IMG/VR virus record: IMGVR_UViG_3300033153_010157
Coordinates: 1 to 41,931 of that record
DNA length: 41,931 nucleotides
Direction: 5' to 3' (one strand)
From: a virus
Shown here: piece by piece, positions 36,170 to 41,931 of the stretch
Position numbering within the stretch: position 1 is the stretch's first letter
Layout of the letters: the number at the start of each line of letters is the position of its first letter
Program-made: the position numbers and the translations under genes
The notes under the pieces: generated by a model
Databases searched by the model: none
What the model was told of the DNA's origin: nothing
Seen by the model: only the letters and a program-made list of their open reading frames with translations

Positions 36170-37120
36170 TTATGGTGCTAGGGTTGTACGTAAGTTGATG
36201 ATCCACTCATCGTTCAAGATGCGAGGAACCTCAGCAAACTTATATCCAACAGAAGCATTGAGTGCGAGTGGCCCGTCATAAATAGGCGGACGATAGATGA
36301 ACTGAGCAGAATATTGATCTTGTTCAACACACGCATAAGCTTCCATCCCAACACAAAAGATATTGTATCTCATCGCACCAAGCGCCGAAGCCCCAATTTC
36401 ACGAGAGCCGACCGAGGACAACAAGAATCTTAGATTCCCAATTGCTCCCCACTCCGATCTCGTAGCATTCATAGGCGACGGATACTGCGCTTTGGCAATA
36501 AAGCCAGCGGTAGCATCAAGCTCGCCAATGAGGTCTGAGTGCGCCAATGCGAAAAAAGATTCTCTAACTGGAGCAGTTCCGAACTTATCTTCACCTTCAA
36601 TATTGTCCATTATAGTATAAGCGTCTGCTCCAACAAGAGTTCTAACAACGGTGTCAATATCACCAATTGTAACTTCTGTTGGGTTATCGCCGTTGACACC
36701 ACCGACGCAGTTGATAGCAGCCGCACCTGCAGCAAGCATCTCACGTGTCAGTTGATCTTCGGTCTGTCTTAGAGAAACACCCAATCGCTTAGCTGCTTCA
36801 TTCAATACAGGATCTTGGTTCTGGAGGGTAACCTGCTCGTTCAGTTGAACGTAGGTACCATAAAACGAAATCTCTGCATCGATGTCGATAGCTGTGAGCA
36901 ATTGTGATGGTGGATGAACCCCGCCGTTCCCCAATGGAACCATAGCGGTTTCTAACGGATTATATCTCCTCATCCTAAGCGTTGTTCCACCTTTAGCAGG
37001 CATAGTCTTTTTGACAGCCGCTATCTTGTGGATCAAGTTAGGAACCGGAACACTGAGTAATTTCATGGAGAATGAATGTTGGACCGGTGCTGGGAGATTC
37101 GCCGTAGTTGTAATAGGCAT
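36170..37120 (-). CDS. Major capsid (coat) protein, N4-gp56-like
   Basis: A 316-residue protein starting at ATG 37120 (TTAGGATAATT upstream). The N-terminal half is helical with a typical coat N-arm and E-loop region (KTMPAKGGTTLRMRRYNPLETA). Residues 186-237 contain the coat-family segment: AHSDL, GFI, YPSP, and EWGAIGNLRFLLSS. HK97-fold coats of the N4-gp56 group carry a Glu-x-Gly-x-Ile-Gly signature at the same place. The gene follows the scaffold and precedes decoration-type genes. A late-type promoter and a three-copy repeat lie in its leader. Four small proteins elsewhere in the window share its 186-237 segment. Confidence 0.88.
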   Translation of the reverse strand: MPITTTANLPAPVQHSFSMKLLSVPVPNLIHKIAAVKKTMPAKGGTTLRMRRYNPLETAMVPLGNGGVHPPSQLLTAIDIDAEISFYGTYVQLNEQVTLQNQDPVLNEAAKRLGVSLRQTEDQLTREMLAAGAAAINCVGGVNGDNPTEVTIGDIDTVVRTLVGADAYTIMDNIEGEDKFGTAPVRESFFALAHSDLIGELDATAGFIAKAQYPSPMNATRSEWGAIGNLRFLLSSVGSREIGASALGAMRYNIFCVGMEAYACVEQDQYSAQFIYRPPIYDGPLALNASVGYKFAEVPRILNDEWIINLRTTLAP

Positions 37121-37183
37121 AATTATCCTAAGTATTTAGAATTAATCTTTTTGCACATACACAGTGCAAAACAACTACTGTTA

Positions 37184-37260
37184 GGTGACGAACCCCTTAC
37201 GTCAGAATGGGTTGACGAATCCCTTACGTCGAATACGGGTTGGCGAGTCCCTTACGCCCG
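37184..37260 (-). repeat. Three direct repeats in the coat gene leader
   Basis: The core CGAAYCCCTTACGTC occurs at 37189-37203, 37215-37229 and, with three changes, 37244-37258, spaced 26 and 29 bases apart and each preceded by GGGTT or GGT. They lie between the promoter and the coat start, so they would be transcribed. They may be binding sites on RNA or DNA for a regulator. Confidence 0.8.
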
Positions 37261-37269
37261 ATCATTTTC

Positions 37270-37299
37270 AGTATAAACAGAGAGATTAAGTATGTGCAA
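37270..37299 (-). promoter_or_regulatory. Promoter upstream of the coat gene
   Basis: On the minus strand, TTGCAC (37294-37299), an 18-base spacer and TATACT (37270-37275). The -10 matches five of six consensus bases; the -35 is weaker. It would start a transcript carrying the three repeats and then the coat gene. Confidence 0.65.
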
Positions 37300-37340
37300 T
37301 TGATTTGAAAAAAATGAGTATGGGGAGTATCTATAATAGA

Positions 37341-37380
37341 CGCGAGGCAGAGAAGAGGAGAAGCTCATAACTGCCTCGCG
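37341..37380 (-). other. 10-pair hairpin between scaffold and coat genes
   Basis: CGCGAGGCAG (37341-37350) and CTGCCTCGCG (37371-37380) form a perfect stem with a 20-base loop, 33 bases after the scaffold stop on the minus strand. No T-run follows directly. It may terminate part of the upstream transcript or protect RNA ends, so that coat is made in larger amounts. Confidence 0.75.
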
Positions 37381-37412
37381 AACACACCTAAAAAAAGATG
37401 TAGTAGTCAGAA

Positions 37413-38111
37413 TTAACTTTTGTTGGACGCGTCTCTCATCTCTTTCCATAGCTGACGCTTAAGATCAGGCGTGAGGCCGTCAGAAAAAGCATTCGCCATA
37501 GACAGTGGGCTATCACCCTGCTGCGGAGAAACGCTGTTCATCGTTCGTGGCTTAGAAGCATTTTCTTGCGTACGCGCCCTTCCCTTTTCATGCTTATCTT
37601 CAAGATCAAGCTCCTTGATGCGACGATAGGCTGCTACGCCCTTGGCATAATAGGACGCACTTGAAGATACTATCAAATCTGTCGTGTCTGGATCCAATGA
37701 CTTGAGACGATCAACATTTTCAGCACTAACAACGGAGTCGAAGTCAGCATACTGCTGCTTTAATCGAGAATGATCTGCAACCTGTGCTTGCTCGCTCTTA
37801 TACTCATTCATTTGCCGCCTAAGGCCTTCCATCTCTTTCTTGAGGTGCTTACCCTCAACAAAGTCTTCGTCGCCGTACGTTGGCTGCTGCGCCTTATCCT
37901 GCATCTCCTTGAGCTGCGCCTCTAAACGAGCCTTCTCGCGCAACGCCTCCGCTTTCTCCTCACGAATGCGAGCCATGTTTACATCAGGCGAGTTCTCTTG
38001 GTGCGCCTGTGCGGGCTCTTTAGTAGTAATATCACCAAGAACAACGTCGCCCGATGGTGTTGGTGACTCTTGTGCCGTTTCTTCTAATTTATTATCAACT
38101 GCTTCTTCCAT
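37413..38111 (-). CDS. Scaffold protein
   Basis: A 232-residue protein starting at ATG 38111 after AAGGAGAGAGGT; the longer frame upstream is out of context. It is acidic and Gln/Glu/Lys-rich, with a coiled coil at about 50-120 (REEKAEALREKARLEAQLKE, KKEMEGLRRQMNEYK) and a C-terminal helix (LTPDLKRQLWKEMRD) that could dock to the coat shell. Scaffold proteins help build proheads and leave before packaging. Its place between portal and coat genes agrees with P22-like order. Confidence 0.8.
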   Translation of the reverse strand: MEEAVDNKLEETAQESPTPSGDVVLGDITTKEPAQAHQENSPDVNMARIREEKAEALREKARLEAQLKEMQDKAQQPTYGDEDFVEGKHLKKEMEGLRRQMNEYKSEQAQVADHSRLKQQYADFDSVVSAENVDRLKSLDPDTTDLIVSSSASYYAKGVAAYRRIKELDLEDKHEKGRARTQENASKPRTMNSVSPQQGDSPLSMANAFSDGLTPDLKRQLWKEMRDASNKS

Positions 38112-38121
38112 ACCTCTCTCC

Positions 38122-38604
38122 TTACGATAGTATATTCGAATCCCTTCTTTCTCCATTAAGCTTCTTTGACAGCCTCAAAAGGGTGCCATCATCAAATTTT
38201 AACACAAAATCTAAAAGTGAGTACTGATCTGTTGGAACCAATAGTGCGTTCTCCTTCATGCGCTCAACCGCATCTTTGGCCGGAACAACCCACATGAACT
38301 CTAAATTGTCTCCATCACGATGATACTTGTACACGACCTGATCGTAGTCCGGTGTCGGGCACGAACGCCTGGCAAAGAACAAGTTTCTAATAACGTTCTT
38401 CATCGTACGCTCTTTTTTTGTAAGAACAACAACGTAAAAATCACCATTAAAATCAGCCTTGTTCGTAGCCACGCACTCATGAATGCTCTGCTCGTACTCA
38501 GATAGCTGCTCACGCATCTGATCATGCGCTGAGTGCTTGACCGGACCCTGTCTCTGAAGATCTGCCGCTACAGCCCCCACCGTCTTTCTTGGCGCTTCAC
38601 CCAT
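38122..38604 (-). CDS. Conserved head-region protein (160 aa)
   Basis: A 160-residue protein starting at ATG 38604 after GTAGGAGAAAC. The middle is beta-rich (FYVVVLTKKERTMKNVIRNL, FFARRSCPTPDYDQVVYKY, EFMWVVPAKDAVERM) and the end is helical. I associate this pattern with conserved proteins between portal and scaffold genes in podoviruses of environmental origin, with no established role. Nothing suggests an enzyme. Confidence 0.7.
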   Translation of the reverse strand: MGEAPRKTVGAVAADLQRQGPVKHSAHDQMREQLSEYEQSIHECVATNKADFNGDFYVVVLTKKERTMKNVIRNLFFARRSCPTPDYDQVVYKYHRDGDNLEFMWVVPAKDAVERMKENALLVPTDQYSLLDFVLKFDDGTLLRLSKKLNGERRDSNILS

Positions 38605-38611
38605 GTTTCTC

Positions 38612-38821
38612 CTACTTCTTCCCTTCGATCCGCCTTGTCAGCCGCTTGGTTCGGTGCTTAATAAGTTGCTTACCTAAAAGACTCAATATTGCCTTTACAG
38701 CCTTGATGAGCATCATTAAAATCCTTTCTCTTTTACCAGGAAGCGACATCGCTAACGGGCTTTGGATCTCCTTTTTTGCTACTTCATCAGCTAGCTTTTT
38801 AGCCTTTTTTGGGTTTCCCAT
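38612..38821 (-). CDS. Small basic protein (69 aa)
   Basis: A 69-residue, very basic protein (pattern NPKKAKKLADEVAKKE, then LMMLIKAVKAILSLLGKQL, then KHRTKRLTRRIEGKK) starting at ATG 38821. The middle helix is amphipathic and could contact membranes or nucleic acid. It overlaps the upstream gene by 23 bases. The charge suits DNA or RNA binding in the head, but no family is recognised. Confidence 0.6.
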   Translation of the reverse strand: MGNPKKAKKLADEVAKKEIQSPLAMSLPGKRERILMMLIKAVKAILSLLGKQLIKHRTKRLTRRIEGKK

Positions 38822-39104
38822 GCTTCTTTAACACTTTCTTCTTCTTTTTTCGTTTCTTTACAGATTTAACAACAACCTTCTCAATAGGCCTATGAACGAC
38901 ATGCTTAATGATTGGCTTCTTTGGATCTAACTCAGGATATCTCTTGTAAATCTCAGCCTCAACCGCTTTAGCATTGGGCGAAAGGTGAGCATTGGACAGC
39001 GCATACTTCGCATCCTTAAGGCTTTCGATAGGAAGGCTATGCATACCAGACGGATCCCAAACAGATTTCCTGGAAACGATTAGCCTTACATTCTTCTTCG
39101 GCAT
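38799..39104 (-). CDS. Lys-rich tail protein of the head region (101 aa)
   Basis: A 101-residue protein starting at ATG 39104 after GGGGAGAGCTAG. A folded first part (RLIVSRKSVWDPSGMHSLPI ... ALSNAHLSPNAKAVEAEIYKRYPEL) is followed by a very lysine-rich end (VKSVKKRKKKKKVLKKHGKPKKG). The polylysine part should bind nucleic acid. It could be an internal head or packaging-site factor. Sequence family not recognised. Confidence 0.65.
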   Translation of the reverse strand: MPKKNVRLIVSRKSVWDPSGMHSLPIESLKDAKYALSNAHLSPNAKAVEAEIYKRYPELDPKKPIIKHVVHRPIEKVVVKSVKKRKKKKKVLKKHGKPKKG

Positions 39105-39548
39105 CTAGCTCTCCCCTCTAAGCCCAATGTCTCTAACTGCGTCATTAATGCATTCGATAACAGCCTCTTTCACCATGTTGAGCCTGTCCAAATCATGGCG
39201 CATCGGCCTCTCGGCAAGTATCTCTCTCTCATGCTTTCCTACTATATCACGCCCAAAGTTCTCATTGACGTCGCGAGTAATAGCAGTAATGTTTATGTCA
39301 ATAGAGTAATCGCAGGAATTATCAAGGTAGCACCATATGGCATGGCTGAATAAAGTATCAATTATAAAATCTTTAAACGCGCCAATCGAATCTGCATCAT
39401 ACTTTACACGCCATATCAGACCTAAATCTGTAACCGTTTCGCAGTCAAGCAGCAGACCCTCTATTTCTAAGTCTATGTATGTTTCGTTATTTTTAACGGT
39501 AACCGATCTCTTCGAACCGATTGATGCTGTTACCTTCTTCTTCGGCAT
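39105..39548 (-). CDS. Hypothetical head-region protein (147 aa)
   Basis: A 147-residue protein starting at ATG 39548 after GAAGGAGAAGCTCG. The frame continues upstream but overlaps the next gene. The N-terminus MPKKKVTASIGSK resembles that of its neighbours. The body has strands (ETYIDLEIEGLLLDCETVTD) and helices (FKDFIIDTLFSHAIWCYL, HDLDRLNMVKEAVIECINDA). No known domain recognised. Confidence 0.65.
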   Translation of the reverse strand: MPKKKVTASIGSKRSVTVKNNETYIDLEIEGLLLDCETVTDLGLIWRVKYDADSIGAFKDFIIDTLFSHAIWCYLDNSCDYSIDINITAITRDVNENFGRDIVGKHEREILAERPMRHDLDRLNMVKEAVIECINDAVRDIGLRGES

Positions 39549-39678
39549 CGAGCTTCTCCTTCTTCCGAACAAAGCGTTTTTTGTTTCCAAAAGCATCAAC
39601 CAGGCCGCAAGCAGGTGGGCCTAGGATGTCCAGCGCTATCCGTTTGGCCTTACCATCTCTTCGTATGTTAACTGGCAT
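39493..39678 (-). CDS. Small basic protein (61 aa)
   Basis: A 61-residue protein starting at ATG 39678 after AACAGGAGAATAG. It is basic at the N-terminus (NIRRDGKAKRIALDILGPPACG) and mixed in charge afterwards. It overlaps the next gene by 56 bases, which is long for this genome, but its Shine-Dalgarno is strong. Function unknown. Confidence 0.55.
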   Translation of the reverse strand: MPVNIRRDGKAKRIALDILGPPACGLVDAFGNKKRFVRKKEKLDAEEEGNSINRFEEIGYR

Positions 39679-39754
39679 CTATTCTCCTGTTAAAGTGGGA
39701 GGCGGGGAACAAAGTAACCGAACAACCCGCCTCCCGTATAGTAATGAAGCAATG

Positions 39755-39982
39755 TTAGTACTTCGTTGAGGCTTTCTCTCTCATCGCTGTATTGTGCTCA
39801 GACTTCTTCTGCTGGTCAATGCCACTCATCCCATCGTTAAGATTTTCAGGAAGGTACGAACCGTCCTTAGGATAATATGACATTACAAGCTGAGTCGGCA
39901 TAAGCGCGATACCTCGTGCGCCCGAGATCATCTCACCGTCTTTCTTTGCCATCTTCTTATCGTAGTATCTCTTCTTTGGCAT
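39755..39982 (-). CDS. Small conserved protein after the portal (75 aa)
   Basis: A 75-residue protein starting at ATG 39982 (GGGCATGTT upstream). The pattern KKRYYDKKMAKKDGEMISG, then ALMPTQLVMSYYPK, YLPENLNDGMSGIDQQ is one I associate with small proteins placed after portals in metagenomic podovirus genomes. It is basic at the start and has no hydrophobic span. Role unknown; perhaps portal or scaffold assembly. Confidence 0.65.
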   Translation of the reverse strand: MPKKRYYDKKMAKKDGEMISGARGIALMPTQLVMSYYPKDGSYLPENLNDGMSGIDQQKKSEHNTAMREKASTKY

Positions 39983-40035
39983 AACATGCCCTTTCTTGGA
40001 AACTGATGCCCGTGCATCAAGGTTGAAAAATACCT

Positions 40036-41931
40036 CTATCCTGGCCCAGCTAAGTCAGTAGCCGCGCTCTTTGCCTGCTGCATCGAGGTAGCCACCGCTG
40101 CGGGCTTTGCAATATCAACTCTTTGCTCTTCCGCACTCTCCTGTGCCGCTAGCAACCGTGAGAGCTGAACAAGCTTTTCAAGCTGCTGTATGTCTATCGT
40201 CTCTATCTCTTGCAGCGCCTTAACGATGTTCAGTACGCCTTGAGTTCTATCCTTTTCGGCCTCTGCGCGACGTTCAACGGCAAGTGCCTCGTTCTCTTGA
40301 ACCCTGCTGAACCGCTCAACACCAAGACCCTGATCTGCAACCGTGCGCGCCTTGGAAAGCTCAATCTCTGCATGCGCCTTGGCCATCTCGGTCTGCAACT
40401 GCATCTTCTCAAGCTCTGCCTCTTCCTGCTGCTGCTGCATAACAGACTCAACAAGCTCCTTCTTGTTCTGTAACGTGGTGGCCTCAAGTATAACATCGTC
40501 CGGTATCGCAACTCCAACTTCCTTAAGGTGAAGCAATTGTGCAAACTGCATCTGTCGTTGCGTAGTTGTATTAATGCCCTCTTCAACCGCTGCGTCATAC
40601 TTGCCAAACGCTTTGTTATAGAACTGATCAGTTGGCTGCTGCTCTATAATGTTCTCTACCTTGCCCGGAGTAAAGTTGCTTTGAATAACGTCGAGCATGA
40701 GGCCGCCAAGCAACTTCTGCGACCTATCAAGCTGGTCAAACAGGATCTGCAAGGTGGTCAGGCCAGCACCTTGACGCAGCATGGATAGTATTCCGGCCTT
40801 CTCATCGGTTGCACTACCTAGAAGCTCTTCATTAACACCCGATATCTCTTGTATCTCACGTCCTAGGAGCTCCGAAAGCTGGATCATCGAAGGCGGGATC
40901 TGAGGAGGCATGATCTGCTCAACATCTGTCATGAGCGCAGTCTGCTTAAGTGCAAGACCTCGACCTTGACCAGACAAGAACACATCTTTGGGATTGACCA
41001 GCGAGTCGATCTTGTACTTGAATCCTGAGTTTATCTGACTCTCAAGGATATCAAGCTCGATCACCTTTCTGCGATTGTAAAGATACTGGGAATCGCGGAG
41101 ACCTCGTACGATCCCCTGTATCCTCCAAGGATATTCCGACATCTGAGGGTTGTAATACCCAAAAACGGGAACAAATGGATACTTATCTGTGCCCATCGTG
41201 TTAGGTCCGTCATACATAACCGCTCCCTGAACAACAACAGCCATCCTTACAGTGGGAACTTCACTTTCTATGACAGACACACGTGGGTAGAACTTTAAAT
41301 ACTCTTTAAGCGCATCCTCATCGTCGCTGCGCCACTCCATTGTTTCGCCAGTAACTGTATCAACCAGCATCTTTTGTGATCGATAGTCCCTGTAGTAGAA
41401 CTCATCGTACGCTAGAAGGTTCTTTGGACCAGCGTTATAACTTTCAGGCATGTAGTTGAACTTGCCGTCACGGTCATCCTTGGCAGGTAACGCCATGACG
41501 CGATCGTAGTGATCGGGAAGCAGTGATAAGACCTCGCGCCTGTTGAGATACGAGCGCCGCCATATGCCATTGCAGTCGGATAAATCCTTTTTCCTAAAAT
41601 AGGGATCAATCAGAAATGCGTTGTGCGCGCAATTGTCCACCCGTATAGAGCCGGATACTGGATCGGCCCGATAGTCGACCCAGACCTGTAGTAGATTCAT
41701 CCCAGTAACAAGAGACCCATGGAACGCCTCCGATACTGTATCGAGCACACCCTCCTTCTGATTGATCCACATTAGAATCTTTGTAAACTGATCCGAAGTG
41801 TCAGCATCACCGTTCTCGACCGGAGTCACGATCGTCGACTTACGGTTACGACGCTGCCACCCAGATATCATATTGACGACACGCCTTATACGATTGAAAT
41901 TGAACTGTCGACGACGATTGTTCGGTATGAG
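40036..41931 (-). CDS. Portal protein, residues 60 to the end (gene begins at the left end of the window)
   Basis: An open frame of 631 codons and a stop that continues across the contig end into 1..291, giving a 690-residue portal. After the MISGWQRRNRKS region come mixed alpha/beta domains typical of P22-like portals (DNCAHNAFLIDPYFRKKDLS, DEFYYRDYRSQK) and the long helical C-terminal part. The last 150 residues form a Gln/Glu-rich coiled coil (VMQQQQEEAELEKMQLQTEMAKAH), similar to the barrel helices of P22 gp1. It should form the packaging and ejection channel and bind the gp4-like adaptor. An ATG at 41871 is internal and is not the start. Confidence 0.9.
   Translation of the reverse strand, partial: LIPNNRRRQFNFNRIRRVVNMISGWQRRNRKSTIVTPVENGDADTSDQFTKILMWINQKEGVLDTVSEAFHGSLVTGMNLLQVWVDYRADPVSGSIRVDNCAHNAFLIDPYFRKKDLSDCNGIWRRSYLNRREVLSLLPDHYDRVMALPAKDDRDGKFNYMPESYNAGPKNLLAYDEFYYRDYRSQKMLVDTVTGETMEWRSDDEDALKEYLKFYPRVSVIESEVPTVRMAVVVQGAVMYDGPNTMGTDKYPFVPVFGYYNPQMSEYPWRIQGIVRGLRDSQYLYNRRKVIELDILESQINSGFKYKIDSLVNPKDVFLSGQGRGLALKQTALMTDVEQIMPPQIPPSMIQLSELLGREIQEISGVNEELLGSATDEKAGILSMLRQGAGLTTLQILFDQLDRSQKLLGGLMLDVIQSNFTPGKVENIIEQQPTDQFYNKAFGKYDAAVEEGINTTTQRQMQFAQLLHLKEVGVAIPDDVILEATTLQNKKELVESVMQQQQEEAELEKMQLQTEMAKAHAEIELSKARTVADQGLGVERFSRVQENEALAVERRAEAEKDRTQGVLNIVKALQEIETIDIQQLEKLVQLSRLLAAQESAEEQRVDIAKPAAVATSMQQAKSAATDLAGPG
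41818..41931. repeat. Terminal direct repeat, right copy
   Basis: Identical to bases 1-114. See the left copy: the overlap places the portal gene across the join. Confidence 0.95.

Noticed and set aside
37252-37449. 65-aa minus-strand frame between coat and scaffold
   Set aside because: It runs through the hairpin, promoter and repeats and overlaps the scaffold end without a suitable start site.

Overview
The window looks like one complete genome of a tailed bacteriophage, read as a contig whose two ends overlap. Bases 1-114 are repeated exactly at 41818-41931, so the unit length is about 41,817 bp and the portal gene is cut by the contig ends. The virion genes point to a short-tailed (podovirus-like) phage. 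It has a P22-gp1-like portal, a scaffold, a coat protein with the N4-gp56-type 'E-G-IG' signature, a gp4-like head-tail adaptor, glutamine- and glycine-rich candidate ejection proteins, and several large fibre or propeller proteins. A lipobox lipoprotein and promoters close to the sigma-70 consensus suggest a Gram-negative host, but nothing identifies it. I found no integrase, DNA polymerase, RNA polymerase or recognisable endolysin.

Layout. (1) Minus strand, 10474 down to 370 and on through the circle join: a winged-helix/HTH replication-type protein, a 305-aa unknown, RusA, a probable small terminase, a run of about fifteen very small genes, the large terminase, a cysteine-rich protein, a lipoprotein, a membrane protein, then the portal (291..1 joined to 41931..40036). 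(2) Minus strand, 39982 to 28680: small head proteins, scaffold, coat, decoration-like proteins, adaptor, tail hub and candidate ejection proteins. (3) Plus strand, 27531-28644: a three-gene island with its own promoter (two membrane proteins and an HNH-RHH fusion). (4) Minus strand, 27344-17477: fibres and beta-propellers, ending in a clear terminator. (5) Plus strand, 10728-17261: the early region, with two small genes sharing a leader, structured leaders, tRNA-Glu(UUC), tRNA-Trp(CCA), a terminator, two strong promoters, an RHH regulator, and recombination and DNA-binding genes that include two different ERF-family annealing proteins.

Two things stand out. First, four small proteins (5548-5958, 5955-6263, 7124-7516, 13473-13865) carry a segment of about 52 residues that aligns without gaps to residues 186-237 of the phage's own coat protein. 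One of them matches it at 20 of 52 positions. They look like a free-standing family derived from the capsid protein. Second, many gene boundaries are short repeated DNA units made of ribosome-binding site, stop and start (GAGGAGACCAAGTGA, AAGGAGAAGTGATG, GACGATGGAAGCTGA, and the shared start MKDDIKS). They join unrelated genes, so that unrelated proteins end in PEETK or begin MEAEKV. In one pair the same boundary DNA is read in two different frames, so the DNA is conserved and not the peptide. Together with two annealing proteins this suggests, as a hypothesis, a phage that gains and shuffles small gene cassettes through short boundary homologies.
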